DNA of 64,000 bases from Solanum dulcamara. Taxonomy: Eukaryota > Streptophyta > Magnoliopsida > Solanales > Solanaceae. The position numbers were made by a program, and so were the translations under genes. This document shows, piece by piece, positions 1 to 12,480 of this stretch (the first letter of the stretch is position 1; the number at the start of each line of letters is the position of its first letter). The notes beneath the pieces were generated by a model. The model had not been told where the DNA came from, made no database searches, and saw only the letters and a program-made list of their open reading frames with translations. The stretch is taken from contig NC_077243.1 of the NCBI RefSeq assembly GCF_947179165.1, positions 50,673,001-50,737,000 on the forward strand. The letters run 5' to 3'.

Positions 1-2255
1 CCCGATTTCGTTCCGTAAATTAATTATCTAGGGTATACCATAATGATATGTATGTATTAATAGTATAAAATCATGGTTTGTATCATCACCAAATGGATAG
101 CAAGCAGCCATGACGTTTTAACCGCATTAGAAAAGTTTCCGAGGTGAGTTTTTGTGAGTTTTGACCAATTTCGGGTAAGGTAAGGTCTTTCTTTTCAATT
201 TGGAGTTTATGGTATTGTTATGAAGTGTATTACACATTGTGTAAGTGTCTGTAAACATGAAAATTCCATAAATATTATTGACGATTCGAAATAAACTAAA
301 TTGGAGTCGCTATAGTTAAATTGTAGTCGAAGCAAGGTGTTATGCTTGTGGTGTGCGGCTGCTAGGTGTGGTGGTGTTTTGCAGGGACTAAAAGTATTCT
401 AAATGAGGTTTGGGATATTCTGTTTGCATCCACACTACCCTACGCTTCGTACGGTTAAAGGTTTTACAAAATAGAGACTAGAAACCCTATTTTGGTATCA
501 TAATTTTCAGCAAGTTGTTTGGAGCTTGTGTGGTGTAATGTTTCCATGTTTTGTGTGTATATGAGTTGTAGGTTATTTTTGTTGGTTGGATTTGGTGCTT
601 AGGGATTTAATTGGAAATTCAGATAGGGCATTTTATAGGGGAAGTGCTACCTGATTTCCGGTAACGCCTTAACTAACTAAAGAACTAGCCGAGAAGATGA
701 GAGAGAAAATAAGTTCTATGAATACTTGGGTGCAACTTAAGATGCTGAAAAGTCAAGGGTTGTTGATATTAATATTGCTTCTATGTGGAATAGGTTCAAA
801 GGACGACGAGGTGAACGTGATAAAGAGTAACTCATAAGAGGTAAGCGAAGCTTACTCTTGGCATGTTTTTGGCATAAGTATGTAAAACTATCTTTCTTTC
901 CTTTTGGCATGTCTTAGTCTTAAGTGGTTTGTATATGAAATGTGAGGGTAATTCCATTCTTACGAATGTCTTATTTATTTCTGAATATTGAACTCCTAGA
1001 GTAGTTGAACTATTTCCCTGGAACCTCTATATGTTAAAGATATACAAAATGTACAGGCTCCAAGTCTTAAAGACTATATGATAACAAGTATTTTTGTTTC
1101 CTTGAGCAATTTGGCCTTATGTTAATATATGTATAGGGTCCCCGAGATTACAATTGATATAGCCCATAATGGCACACTCGAGATAACTACACTATTACTC
1201 GGATCCTTAGATGAAAGTTTAATCTTCCTATACGGTGAAGTCTCTAATAATGTTTTAAATTGCATATGGTTACTCATTACTCTACTCATGCATAATATAA
1301 CCCTTCTATCACCGAGTCCCAGGATGGGGTATATTCTCGTACATAGTTCACTGCATTATCCACCGAGTCCCTCACTAAAGGGCCGCACACTATACTAGGA
1401 CATGATAATGCAATGACATAAAAAATTCACTGAGTCCCTCACTAGAGGCAGGTACATATGTATATATATGATGATGTGTTGTAATAAGGTGGTGATGGCG
1501 CCAGACCTATGATGGTCGTAAAGATATGATTCACCGGATCCCTAATAGGGCCGGCTATATTGTATAATTTGAGCATGCATACTTTTATAATTCACAGAGT
1601 ACAGGTACAAGTTTCTGATTTGATATTTTATTCTCTGCTTCTCTATTTCAGATATGCTTCTAGTGTATTATGTTATGTGTTACATACTCAGTACATATGT
1701 CGTACTAACCCCCTTTCTTCGGAGGGCTGCATTTCATGCCCACAGGTACATATACAAGTTTTGGGAGTCCATCAGCTTCGGATTTAATTTAATTCAGCTC
1801 AGCCAGAAGAGGCTCCCTTGTATCGGAGCCTAGTTTTAGTACTGACCGCTGATGTATAAAACTGCTTTTATTTATTTAGGGGTACAACTGGGGCCCTATC
1901 CCGCATATGTTGTCATTAATATTTTTAGAGGTTTGCAGACATGTATATGTGGGTTGTGTATGTCAGTTTTGTTTAGCTGGGTCTATATGATGTATTGTAC
2001 GTGTTATTATGTTATAGCAGCCTTATCGGCTTGCGTACCCTTTCATGTTATGATACAAATGAAAAAGGCTATAGATATATGAAATGCTATGACCCATGGG
2101 GGTTCTCATATATGTATCATGTTGTTTGTAGTCTAGTTTGACTACACTTGATTTTTATGCATTATGTGTCTATAATTTGACTTGACCACAACTGATAAAT
2201 AGTAACGGGGGTCTAGGTTGTACCCCATTCGCGGCCTACGAAGTTGGGTCGTAAC
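1..2255 (+). repeat. 5' LTR of A1 (partial)
   Basis: It is collinear with 5655-7857 over its whole length, with scattered substitutions and small indels. It ends in GGGTCGTAACA, against GGGTTGTGACA in the right copy. Small open frames inside it have no recognisable product and differ between LTR copies, so I do not call genes. The U3 start is outside the window. Confidence 0.88.
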
Positions 2256-2260
2256 AAAAG

Positions 2261-2271
2261 TTATATCAAAG
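2261..2271 (+). other. Degenerate primer-binding site of A1
   Basis: TTATATCAAAG lies 5 bases after the LTR. It matches the initiator-Met primer-site core TGGTATCAGAG at 8 of 11 positions. The intact version is visible in sister element A3 at 37491-37501. Confidence 0.7.
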
Positions 2272-2741
2272 TAGTTCGTCCTTGGATTGTCTGAAGACCG
2301 TGTTTAGTAGAGTCTTGCTTATCGATGTGTTGCGCGCCACATCTATTAATAGGAAGCTACAGGACATTTAGGATGTTACCTTTTTTTTTCACAGCTGATA
2401 TCATTCTATAGATCCGAGTCATAGGAAAACTTCTTATACTAACCTTGGATCTTAACAAAAGGACGACATCAACAGAAGAAAGTAATTGATGACATGGGAA
2501 GTTATGAAGAAAGCAGGTAAGTAAAGGCACGAAAGATATCTATTGGGTAAGGTATTGAAGAAAAATTGAAATGTAAAGTCAAAAACTGAAGGGAAAAGTA
2601 GACAGGAAAGTGCAACAGATGTAGTTCGAAGTTGGACATATGAGGTATGTCCATTATTTTTATACTATTATTGGTATTGAAAGCCCTGTGTGGCTGTGAT
2701 ATGAGATGATATTGAAAGCCCTGTGTGGATGTGATGTGATA

Positions 2742-2776
<35 letters not shown>

Positions 2777-4249
2777 GTGAGGCATTGTTGGTATTTTCTG
2801 CGTGCAGGTTGTATAGCAGAAACTCTGCTGAAATTTTCCCAAAACAAGAAAAAGGAATAAAAATTAGATTCTTAATATGTCTTTGAAATTGATGCTGATT
2901 ACCCCTATTATGTTTGACTAAAGCTGCAAGAGGTACTCTCCATGTCGTCGATAAGGGGCTTCCTTTTTACTTGGGGAATTTTATTTTGGAGAGACAAAAG
3001 CCTATCTGAGCAGTAAAGTTCAGACCACAGTATCTCTAGCCGTATTTATGTTGTGGAAAAAAAGCTCAGGTTGAAGGATAAGATGTCCAGCGATTGAGTT
3101 TCACTTCTCTTGAAAAGTACCAAGCCTCCAATTCTTAGCTGTAAAATAGATAAGTTGTTCATGACTCGAGGATAGACTCAGAGGGAGATCATGTGAGTTA
3201 AGTGTTAAGAAGTACTGTGATGTCTAAGGGATTCTAGTTTTCCTCTAACGGTGGTTGGAAATTGTTCTATGATAACAGTTTATTAGTTCTCCATCAACTA
3301 ATTGGAGAAAGAAATTCTAACAGAATTACCCTAGGGAGATGTCATGAATGGAATGAGTATGAACTGAAAGGGGGATACGTAAGTATGAATTTAAAGGTAT
3401 GATACAACAATACAGAGATAAAGTAAAACCGGTAGTAAGACGCACTTGGTATGTGTTGACTAAGTTAAAAACCTGTGTTGGGCACCCAGTAAGGGCAAAG
3501 GGCATAAGGTATAAATGAATGATGCGTGTACACAACGTCGCCCCGAAAATAGTGGAACCCTTAAAAGACAAAGACGGCAGACTTAAGGAATAAATGGCGT
3601 AACTTCCATTCATCCCAAGAAATAAAGGATATAGGTTGGAATAAAGTTACTAATCTGAGAGAATCTTAGACGGTCATTGTTGGAAAGTGTTGCCTAGTTA
3701 AAATTTAAGATGACTACCAGTTAGTATTAACCTTTCATAAAGATAAGTAGAAGGTGGCCTTGGATGAGTTGTTTCCTGGGTCACATTATTTAAGTACTGA
3801 TTAGTAGATGAGATATCACATTAGGTATGGAAAGGTTCTCTTCGCCTCGTGATTTAGCCAAGGTTCCGTACATAGATAATCAGGTTATAAAATATGTAAA
3901 GAGACGGAGACATGATACAGTACCAAGTAGATTGGAGAAGGAGATTAAATGAAATTGACACTGGACATGGAGACGTAGAGCAAGGTATAGGCAGATAAAG
4001 GTGTAAGTACCCTTTAAAGGGGGGAAGTCAATGAGAAAAATTGCAAGGGTAAGGTGGAGGCAATTGACGTGGCAACATATTTAAGATGGATGCTTAAACT
4101 TCAATAAGATCCCTTGTTGAACCAAGTTAGGAAGGTCTGGAAGTCACCAATAATTGGATAAATGTCAAAATGCTATGTAAGGCAATGTTAAGAAGTTTTC
4201 ATCAAGACATTGAATGACAGCATGCTAGACAAAAAGCCAAAATCATCTA
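2272..4249 (+). other. Mostly non-coding interior of A1
   Basis: About 2 kb between the primer site and the integrase remnant. It is collinear with the interiors of A2 (minus strand, roughly 18000-20600) and A3 (37502 onward), for example around the AGGACGACA motif near 2460. I can read no gag zinc knuckle, protease D-S/T-G or RT FxDD box. A 64-codon frame at 3399-3593 also exists in A2 (19291-19485), but amino-acid and nucleotide differences look neutral and A1 has a stop in it. Confidence 0.6.
2676..2773 (+). repeat. Leader minisatellite and (AT)n run
   Basis: Two copies of a 35-bp unit starting ATTGAAAGCCCTGTGTGG (2676 and 2711) are followed by an (AT)n run at 2745-2773. Related repeats built on CCCTGTGTGGCTG occur at the equivalent place in A3 (37905-38012) and A2 (20140-20225, inverted), so this belongs to the family leader. 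Confidence 0.8.
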
Positions 4250-4880
4250 CTACTTATGGAGTTTACCTATAAGAATGGCTACCATTCCAGTATCTAGATG
4301 GCCCCATACAAGACGTTGTATGGTAGAGTGTGTAAGTCCCCCTATTGGGGAAAAGACTAAAAGGCCCCGACATGATTAAGCAAGCTGTTGAGTAGCAGCC
4401 TAGAGTAGGCAGAAGTGACATGCAGATAATCGACATCGATAGTCAAAGTTCAAATTGATGATTAGGTGTTCGTAACAGGGTCACCCAGGAAGGGAGTAAT
4501 AAGATTCGGCAAGAAAAGGAAACTTAGCACAAAATACGTTAAACCTTATCAAGTTGCTTGTAAGAGGGACAAAGTTGCCTGTAAGTTGAACTTACCACCT
4601 GATTACAAAACTTTACACCCAGTATGTTTAATACGGATACTTCACAAATATACTGGTGATCCACCCAGAGTATGTCCCATAGATGATGTCTACGAAATAG
4701 AATCCTATGAGGAATAACCTATCGCCATCTTAGATTGGCAAATTAGAGGGTTGCATACTAAAGACGTGCCTTTCGTCAAGATATTGTGGAAAAACCAAAA
4801 CCAGAAAAGGGATGACCTGGGAAACTAAAGAGGAGATGAAACACAAGTATTCGTACCTATCCCCGATGTCTATAGGTAAC
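4250..4880 (+). pseudogene. Integrase C-terminal region and chromodomain remnant (A1)
   Basis: Plus-strand reading starts with the integrase stretch after the catalytic core (an EFTYKNGYHSSI-like run near 4258, then MAPYKTLYGR). An open block at 4466-4717 carries the GPY/F-type motif (PRKGVIRFGKKRKLS, then KYVKPYQVA) and the LPPDYKTLHPVCLIRIL segment typical of chromoviral integrase. After a stop near 4716 the same frame continues as a chromodomain-like tail (PIAILD, KDVPFVKILWKNQ, EEMKHKYSYL) to about 4880. The catalytic core is missing or unreadable. The same segment is the best-kept coding part of A2 and A3. This is a dead fragment; integrase would insert element cDNA into chromatin, with the chromodomain guiding site choice. 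Confidence 0.82.
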
Positions 4881-5010
4881 CCCAACTCCTAAAACTCATT
4901 TATTAATTACTTGGATGAAAGTATGTGTTATGGTAATAACAAAGAATCTCCCTACAATCTGTATAAAGTCTTGAGGGAAGTTTTTTTTAACATTCCAGGA
5001 TGAATGTTCT

Positions 5011-5023
5011 AAAGGGGGAAGGA
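5011..5023 (+). other. Polypurine tract of A1
   Basis: AAAGGGGGAAGGA directly precedes the TGTTACACCCC start of the 3' LTR. It is the expected plus-strand primer site. Equivalent tracts lie before the 3' LTRs of A2 (16352-16365, inverted) and A3 (40974-40987). Confidence 0.85.
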
Positions 5024-7857
5024 TGTTACACCCCATACTCTTGAGCTCGGAATGCTTCTTAACCTTCTTAGAAGTTATCAAGTGAGTTAGATAATCTACT
5101 ACACTATCACACAACTCTAAGGAAGGGAGAATGTGATACCCCATGGTAGGAAGGTTTGGATGTAGGTTAAAAGCATTCGAGGGGATTTGGAGGCCAAGTA
5201 ATGAGTTGTAGGATTTGACTTACCTAGTAAGATGCTAACTTAGAAGTCTTACATATTTAAGCTACTGGAATACATACAAAGCTTACATAGCATGGATTAC
5301 ATAGGTTCTTAAAATAAGATGAGATTACGAACCCACGAGGAGGAGAAGAGAATGAAACATGGAAGCATAAGAAGGTGACATGTGGCAGCAGGTGGCCCAT
5401 CTTCTTTGGGGGGGGTTGGACCCTACTGCCATGTGGTAGTCCCTAATTGACAGCATGTATGTGTTGGCCCAATGGGGGCTAGACACGTGTCGCCCTTAGG
5501 GGATGACACATGTCACCCCCCTAAGGCAACATATGTATACATTTTAAATGACTCTTAGTCTCATTCCTTATCCAAAAACTTCAGCAAAACAAGGAACAAA
5601 AACCCTAAACTAAGAGAGGAAAAGGTGTCGTCCTAGGAAAAAAAAGAGGTAAGTCCCAATTTAGTTCCATAAATTAATTATCTAGAGTATGACATGATGA
5701 TATGTAGGTATTAATAGTATAAAACATGGTTTGGAGTAGCACCAAATGGATAGCAAGCAGCCACGGCGTTTTAACCGTGTTAGAAAAGTTTCCGAGGCGA
5801 GTTTTGGCGCGTTTTGACCAATTTCGTGTAAGGTAAGGTATTTCCTTTCAATTTGGAGTTTATGGTGTTGTTATGAACTGTATTACACGTTTTTTAAGTG
5901 GATGGAAACATGAAAATTCCATAAATATTATTGACGATTCCAAACAAACTAAATTAGAGTCGCTATAGTTAAATTGTAGTCGAAGCAAGGTGTTATGCTT
6001 GTGGTGTGCGGATGCAGGGTGTGGTGGTAGGTTGCAGGGACTAAAATTATTCTAAAAGAGGTGTGGGAGCTTCTGTTTTCAGCCACATGACCCTCCACTT
6101 CGTACGGTTAAAGGTTTTACAAAATAGAGACTAGAAACCCTATTTTGGTATCGTAATTTTTAGCAAGTTGTTTGGAGCTTGTGTGGTGTAAGGTTGCCAT
6201 GTTTTGTGTGTATATGAGTTGCAGGTTATTTTTGTTGGTTGGAAGTATTACTTAGGTATGTAATTGGAAATTCGTATAGGGAATATTATAGGGGAAGTGC
6301 TGCCCGATTTCCGGTAACGCCTTAACTAACTAAAGAACTAGACGAGAAGACGAGCGAGAAAATGAGTTCTATGAATACTTGGGCTTAACTTAAGATGGTG
6401 AAAGTCAAGAGTTGTTGATATTCGTAAGAGGTATGTGAAGCTTCCTCTTGGCATGTTTTTGGCGTAAGTATGTAAAGCTATCTTTCTTTCCTTTTGGCAT
6501 GTCTTAGTCTTAAGTGGTTTGTATATGAAATGTGGGGGTAATTCCATTCTTAGGAATCTCTTATTTATTTCTGAATATTGAATTCCTAGAGTAGTTGAAC
6601 TATTTACCTAGAAACCTCTATATGTTAAAGATATACCAAATGTACAGGCTCCAAGTCTTAAAGACTATATAACAACAAGTATTTCTGGTTCCATGAGCGA
6701 TTTGGCCTTATGTTAATACATGCATAGGGTCCCCGAGATTACAATTGATATAGCCCATAATGACATTTAGAGGGAACTCGAGATGACTACACTACTACTC
6801 GGGTCCTCAGACAAAAGTTTAATCTTCTTATATAGTCAAGTCTCTGATAATGTTTTAAATTACATATGGTTACTCACTATTCTACTCATCCATAATATAA
6901 CCCTTCTATCACTGAGTTCAGGGCCGGGGTATGTTCTCGTGCACAGTTCACTGCATTATCACCGAGTCCCTTACTAAATGGCTGGGTACACTATACGAGG
7001 ACATGATAATGTAATGACATAAAAAACTCACCGAGTCCCTCACTAAAGGGCCGGGTACGTATGTATATATATGATGATATGTTGTAATAAAGTGCTGATG
7101 GCGTTGGGCCTATGATGGTCCTACAGATATGATTCACCGGATCCTTGATTTGGATGGCTATATTTTATAATTTGAGCATGGATACTTTTATGATTCACGG
7201 AGTACAGGTACAGATTTCTGATTTGATATTTTATCCTCCGCTTTTCTATTTCAGATATGCTTCTAGCATATTGTGTTATGTGTTACATACTCAGTACATA
7301 TGTCGTACTGACCCCCTTTCTTTGGGGGGATGCGTTTCATACTTGCAGGTACAAATACAGGTTTTGGGAGTTCGTCAGCTTAGGATTCTGTTCAGCTAAA
7401 CTAGAAGAGGCTCCCTTGTATCGGAGCCTAGTTTTAGTACTAATCGCTGATATATAAAACTATTTTTGTTTATTCAGGGGTACGGCGGGGGCACTGTCCT
7501 GCCATATGTTATCATTAATATTTTTAGAGATATGCAGACATGTATATGTGGGTTTTGTATGTCAGTTTGGTTCAGCTGGGTCTATATGATGTATCGTACG
7601 TGTTATTATGTTATGGCAGCCTTGTTGACTTGCGTGCCCTTTCATGTTATGATACAAATGACAGAGGCTATAGATATATGAAATGCTATGACCTATGGGG
7701 GTTCTCATGTACGTATCATGTTTTTTGTAGTACGGTTTGACTACACTTGATTTATATGCATTACGTGTCTATAATTCATTTTGACCACAGCTGATAAATA
7801 TGTATACGGGGGTCCAAGTCGGACCCCAGTCGCGGCTTACAGGGTTGGGTTGTGACA
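5024..7857 (+). repeat. 3' LTR of A1
   Basis: A 2,834-bp LTR starting TGTTACACCCC and ending TTGGGTTGTGACA. The U3 carries the palindromic G-box GACACGTGTC (5482-5491), as in A3. The next bases, TCATT (7858-7862), would be the right copy of a 5-bp target duplication. From there on the sequence matches the B LTR interior around 25886. Confidence 0.9.
5482..5491. promoter_or_regulatory. Palindromic G-box in A-family U3
   Basis: GACACGTGTC is a perfect 10-bp palindrome around CACGTG, the core bound by plant bZIP and bHLH factors. The same 10-mer stands at 34333-34342 and 41496-41505 in the A3 LTRs. Its use as an enhancer of element transcription is inferred. Confidence 0.5.
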
Positions 7858-8769
7858 TCATTATTGAAAATAGCTTCATTCATAGTCATCATAATGCAAC
7901 TTGAAATTATACAATTAATGTAGAATTATGCTTATAATGATCATTGATAACAATTAGAAACATAATTGAAACAACCTAATGAATTCATCCAAATTAGGGT
8001 TAGAAAATCAATGAAATTTAAAGAGGTATTTGAAGAGAACATTGGGACTCCGTAGGTGAAAGAAACCCATGGATCAATTCCCACATACCTTGATGAAACC
8101 AACCCAAAAATTGAAGAAGAAACAAATGACTCTTGAAACCCTAGTTTGATTGAGTGAGAGAACCTTGAGAGAATTGCTTAGTCTTGAGAATTTTAGGGGA
8201 ATGAATTAGAATAAGAGGGGATTTGAAGGGTTGGGTGTTTATAGTCTCTGAACTTGGCCATAAAAGTGTCTAGATATATTGACCCTAACTTGGGAAAAAA
8301 AACAACATTACCCTTTATTAAACTTGGATTTTTAGAACCACGAATTTGACTCTACAAGTCGTAATAACTTCTACGACTCGTCATCTCAAGTCTTCGTGAA
8401 GGTCTAAAGATCATTGAAATCTTGAGTCTCTAAAGTTGTCTCTACAAGTCATTCTTACAACTCGTCAAAGTGTTTACGGTTCGTAGACCCTAGTCATATA
8501 GTAGGCCTGCAAACCTTCATAAATCTGAGTCTTTGAAGTTTTGTTACGAGTAAATCTTATGAATCGTCAACAGGACTATGAATCGTGCTATTGATTCGTA
8601 GGACTTCTTCTAAGGATGGTCCTAAACAGGCTTAATATCTCCCTCTATGACTCATTTCTATGAGTCATAGGAGTGACTATGAGTCATCTGGGGAGTCGTA
8701 GACTCAGAGACCATTACACTTTGAGAGATTTTTCTTATGTTCCAACTTTCTGACTTCTAGGGTCTTACA
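7858..8769 (-). repeat. Truncated 3' LTR of B
   Basis: It matches 25886-26639 (for example the stretches around AATGATCATTGATAACAATT and the terminal GTCTTACA). On the minus strand it begins TGTAAGACCC. It is cut at 7858 by A1. The U3 is rich in short imperfectly palindromic repeats built on GACTCGT and CTATGAGTCATAG. Confidence 0.85.
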
Positions 8770-8783
8770 ATATCTTTCCCTTG
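8770..8783 (-). other. Polypurine tract of B
   Basis: On the minus strand, CCAAGGGAAAGATAT lies immediately before the 3' LTR. The same arrangement stands beside the C-type LTRs (26871 and 49207), which suggests B and C are related subfamilies. Confidence 0.65.
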
Positions 8784-8999
8784 GAAACATTCATCCTCGA
8801 ATGAGATTCAACTAGTATAGAAAGGATCCAAAAAGAGGACTAGCAAATCAACATGAATACAATGGCATAGTAAAATGCATAGAACAAGAGATTTTAAAAC
8901 TTAACATAGAACATGACTTAAAAAAATCTTCATTAGCATGCATGTATATGAATGACATAGGAAGAACTGAATACGTAGGAGTTCAATTGTTTTTAATGA

Positions 9000-10330
9000 T
9001 AAAAAATTATTACCTTAGGCTTGAGTAGAGGGAAATAGATACGGGTATCATTTCATCATATCCGTCTCCGCTTCTCATGTAAAACTCTCTACTTGTTGAT
9101 TTCTCCACAATACCTTGACGGACACAACCTATTTGTTCCTTAACCTCTTCACTTGCCCGTCTTAAATTTCCACTGGAACCTCCTCATAAGTCAGATTCTC
9201 TTTGATAGTCACATCTTCCAATAACACAATGTAATTTGGATCTCTCACAAACTTTCTCAACATCTACACGTGAAACACCAGATGAACCATAGCTAACTCA
9301 AATATCAAATCTAACTCATATGCAACCTTTCCCATACGTCTCACTATCTTATAAGATCCAACATACCTATGACTCAATTTCCCTTTCTTACCAATACGCA
9401 TTATACCCTTCATGGGTGAAACCTTCAAATAAACCCAATCTTCCATATCAAATTCAAGTTCTCTCTTCCTAACATCCGAATAGGACTTTTGATGACTTTG
9501 AGCCATCTTCAATCTCTCTCTTATGAGTCTCACCTTCTCCATAGCATATAACACTAAATCTAGACTGATTAATGCCATCTCACCTACTTCAAACTATCCC
9601 ACTGGGGACCTACACCTTCTTCCATACAATGCTTCAAAATGAGTCATTTGGATATAGAGTGATAGCTATTATTGTATGCAAACTCAATAAATGGAAAATG
9701 CTCATCCCAACTTCTTTTAAAATCAATAACACATGCCCTCAGCATATCCTCTAAAGTTTGGATCGTTTTTTTGGCTTGAGCATCGGTTTGAGGATGAAAA
9801 GTGGTACTTAGCTTGACTTTCATGCCAAGACCCTTTTGGAATGACTTCCAAAAATGTGAAGTGAATTGAGTACCTTGATCCGATATAATAGACAAGGGGA
9901 CACCATAAAGCTTTACCAATTCATGAATAAACAACATAGCATAGTCTTCGGCACTATGAGAAGTCTTAATCGGTAGAAAATGTGCCGACTTAGTCATTCG
10001 GTCCACTATAACCCAAATAGAATCATGTTTCCTTCTAGTACGAGGCAATACAGTCACAAAGTCCATATTCACATATTCCCACTTTCAAGTAGGAATATCA
10101 ATGTCTTGAGCTAAACCTCCTAGTTTTTATGCTCAACTTTCACTTGTTGACAATTTTGACATTTAGCCACGAACTCTGCTATGTTCTTCTTCATGCCATT
10201 CCACCAATAGACTTCTCTCAAATTATGATACATCTTGGTAGTTCCCTGATGAATTGAATACCGAGAACCATGGGCCTCATCCAATATCAACTCTCTCAAC
10301 CTATCAACATTAGGTACACACAATTGTCCT
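9000..10330 (-). pseudogene. Integrase with chromodomain (B)
   Basis: The zinc-binding domain is at 10323-10120 (H...H...CQNCQQVK). The catalytic core is at 10072-9644, with the first Asp in NMDFVTVLP and the second in IISDQGTQF. The third catalytic position, normally Glu in the GQAERTIQ context, reads AQAKKTIQ, so the acidic residue seems replaced by Lys. A frameshift after 9644 moves the reading to 9578-9264, which holds the SHQKSYSDVRKRELEF and PMKGIMRIGKKGKLS motifs. A decayed chromodomain (VKVLWRNQQVE) runs to about 9020. The enzyme would integrate cDNA. Frameshifts, stops and the altered DDE residue indicate a dead copy. Confidence 0.88.
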
Positions 10331-11750
10331 TGATAACGAAGTACACCAACTCCCCCTTAGGAGAAACCCATAATGGATCTTTTAGCAACCGACTTCTTCA
10401 ATTTAACCAAAACCAGATCATGGTCTTGTTTGGCCTTAACGTCCTTCACAACAGATGATTTCAAGTTCTTTTAAACATGGATAACTCTTTTATTGGAATC
10501 AACCAATGGAATACCTAATTGATACAATCTATGCACATCTTTAACCAATTCTTTCTTACCCTTTTCCATATGTGCAACATTATTTATGGACAACCTACCA
10601 AGTGCATTAACAACCATATTAGCTTTACCAGAATGGTACATCACAGTCATATCATAGTCCTTCAATAAATGAAGCCATCTATTTTGTCAAAGGTTCAAAT
10701 CCTTTTTCTTAAACACATATTGTGAACTTTTGTGATCAGTGAATACATCCACATGGACACCATAAAGATAGTGTGTCTAAATCTTCAAAGATAACACAAC
10801 GTCCTAGAAGCATAGGCTATCGCCTTACCATGTTAAATCAAAACACAATCAAGAGAAACCCTTAAGGCATTACAATACACAATAAAATCATCGGACCCTT
10901 CCGGTAAGGTCAAAATAAGAGCACTAGTAAGATGATCTTTCAACTCCTAGAAACTCTTCTCACAAGCTCCTGACCATTGGAACTTCACTTTCGTTTAGGT
11001 CAACTTTAGTCAAAGGTGAAAAAATTGATGAAAACCCTTCTACAAACCTTTTATAATATTCGGATAGTCCCAAGAAACTTCTAATATCCAATGGTGACAA
11101 TAGTCTAGGACAATTCTTTACTTCTTCCATTTTCCTTGGATTAATCTTAATCCCATCACCGGACACCATATGATGGAGGAATGCAACCTCCCTTAGACAA
11201 AACTCACACTTACTAAATTTGGCAAATAATTGCCCGTCCCTTGAAATTTGCAACACAATCCTCAAATGATTGGCATGCTCCTCCTCATTCTGAGAGTAAA
11301 CCAAAATATCTTCAATAACACAATTATAAACATGTCCAAATATTGCGTGAAGACTATATTCAACAAATCCATGAATGATGTGGGAGCATTGGTCAATCCA
11401 AATGACATAACTAAGAATTCATAATGGCCATAACTTGTTCAAAATGCCATCTTGGGAATATCATACTTTCTCACCCTTAATTGGTGATAACTGCAATGAA
11501 GATCACTCTTAAAGAAATAACTTGCCCCTTGCAATTGATAAAAAATCATTTATCCTCGAAATTGGATATTTATTCTTGTTGGTTAGTTTGTTCAATTCCT
11601 GATAATCGATACACATACGAAGTGAACCATCTTACTTTATTACAAACAAAATAAGAGAACCCCTTGGGGATATACTTGGTCTAATGAAACTTTTGTTTAA
11701 CTAGTCTTTCAATTGATCCTTTAACTCTTTTAGTTCCACCGGAGCCATTC
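10331..11750 (-). pseudogene. Reverse transcriptase and RNase H (B)
   Basis: RT begins near 11750 with the ELK-type linker and then FIRPS..SPRGS, DGSLRMCIDYQELNK (about 11600) and SFMDLLN. The active-site box appears as [10 protein letters not shown] (near 11300) where FIDDILVYS is usual, so one catalytic Asp looks changed to Glu and the frame is slipped upstream of it. The 11304-10960 block continues as the connection domain (CEFCLREVAFLHHMVS, SFLGLSEYYKRFVEGF). RNase H follows (DHKSSQYVFKKKDLN-like near 10720, then LKDYDMTVMYHSGKANMVV near 10650). Several stops and frame changes; no intact enzyme. Confidence 0.85.
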
Positions 11751-12480
11751 ATTAAAGGAATAGAAATAGGTTGGGTATCAGGAAGAAGATCTATGCCAAA
11801 ATTGATTTCCCTTTTGGGAGGAACAACGGGTAGATCATTCGGAAACACATTTAGAAGCTCATTAATAATAGGGACCGACTCTTTAGTAGAGGCTTGAGTA
11901 TTTTTATCCCTAACCCTCATAACATGGTAGATGCAACCCTTGGAAATTATTTTTCGAGCTTTAAGGGGTGATATAAATTGACCTTTATAAACGAAATTAC
12001 TACCCTTCCATTTTAGGACCAGCTCATTCGGATACTGAATCTTAACCACTCGGGTTCTACAATCAATAGAAGTATAACATGCATATAGCCAATCCATACA
12101 AAGGATAATATCTAAATCAGTTATATCAAACTCAACTTGATCACATAGGGTAACTTTATGGAAAACCAAAACCGGACAATTTCTATAGACACTTTTAGCC
12201 ATAATCGACTCAACTTTGAGAGTATAAATGAAAAAAGGCTCCAACAATATTTCGGGGCTAACATCAAATCTCATGGCCACATAAAGTATAACAAAAGACA
12301 AATTTGTACTTGGATCAAGAAAGGCATAAACATCATAGTAAAAGACCCATAACTACCGATAATAACATTAGGAGTCTCCTGCACCTATTGCCTACCATGA
12401 AGAGCATAGAATTGGTTGTTGTGTTGACCATCCTTTGGTTAAGCTTGGGAACCTTGTTGAAGTTGGCCTCCATGAGTTAC
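11751..12480 (-). pseudogene. Retropepsin-like protease (B)
   Basis: An open block at 12301-11681 reads SFVILYVAMRFDVSPEILLE and later DLDIILCMDWLYACY, the two conserved halves of plant Ty3 protease. The catalytic D-S/T-G triad just upstream (about 12320) reads as DPST, so the active site seems altered. The C-terminal part (PIINELLNVFPNDLP, INFGIDLLPDTQPISIP) is the usual link into RT. It would process the Gag-Pol polyprotein. Confidence 0.85.

Larger units (their letters stand above)
1..7857 (+). mobile_element. Ty3/gypsy chromovirus-like LTR element A1, 5' end off-window
   Basis: Two long direct copies (1-2255 and 5024-7857) flank a 2.77-kb interior. The interior starts with a degenerate initiator-Met primer site and ends with a purine tract immediately before TGTTACACCCC, so these are LTRs of a plus-strand element. 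Window base 1 aligns near 5655 of the right LTR, so roughly 630 bp of the left LTR lie outside. Only integrase C-terminus and chromodomain are readable inside; gag, protease and RT are not. The right flank is the 3' LTR of element B (7858 onward), so A1 landed in B. The left target-site copy is off-window. Tekay/Del-type assignment rests on the integrase tail and chromodomain. Confidence 0.85.

Noticed and set aside
1129..2082. Small open frames in A-family LTRs (also at 6783-7740, 36898, 43316) as genes
   Set aside because: They lie within LTR copies and are broken differently in each copy. Products are Tyr/Leu/Cys-rich with no motif.
3399..3593. 64-codon frame in A1 shared with A2 (19291-19485) as a possible novel element protein
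   Set aside because: Same length in both, but A1 has an internal stop and A2 starts with GTG. By eye the amino acids differ at about a third of positions although the DNA is clearly similar, which fits neutral drift.
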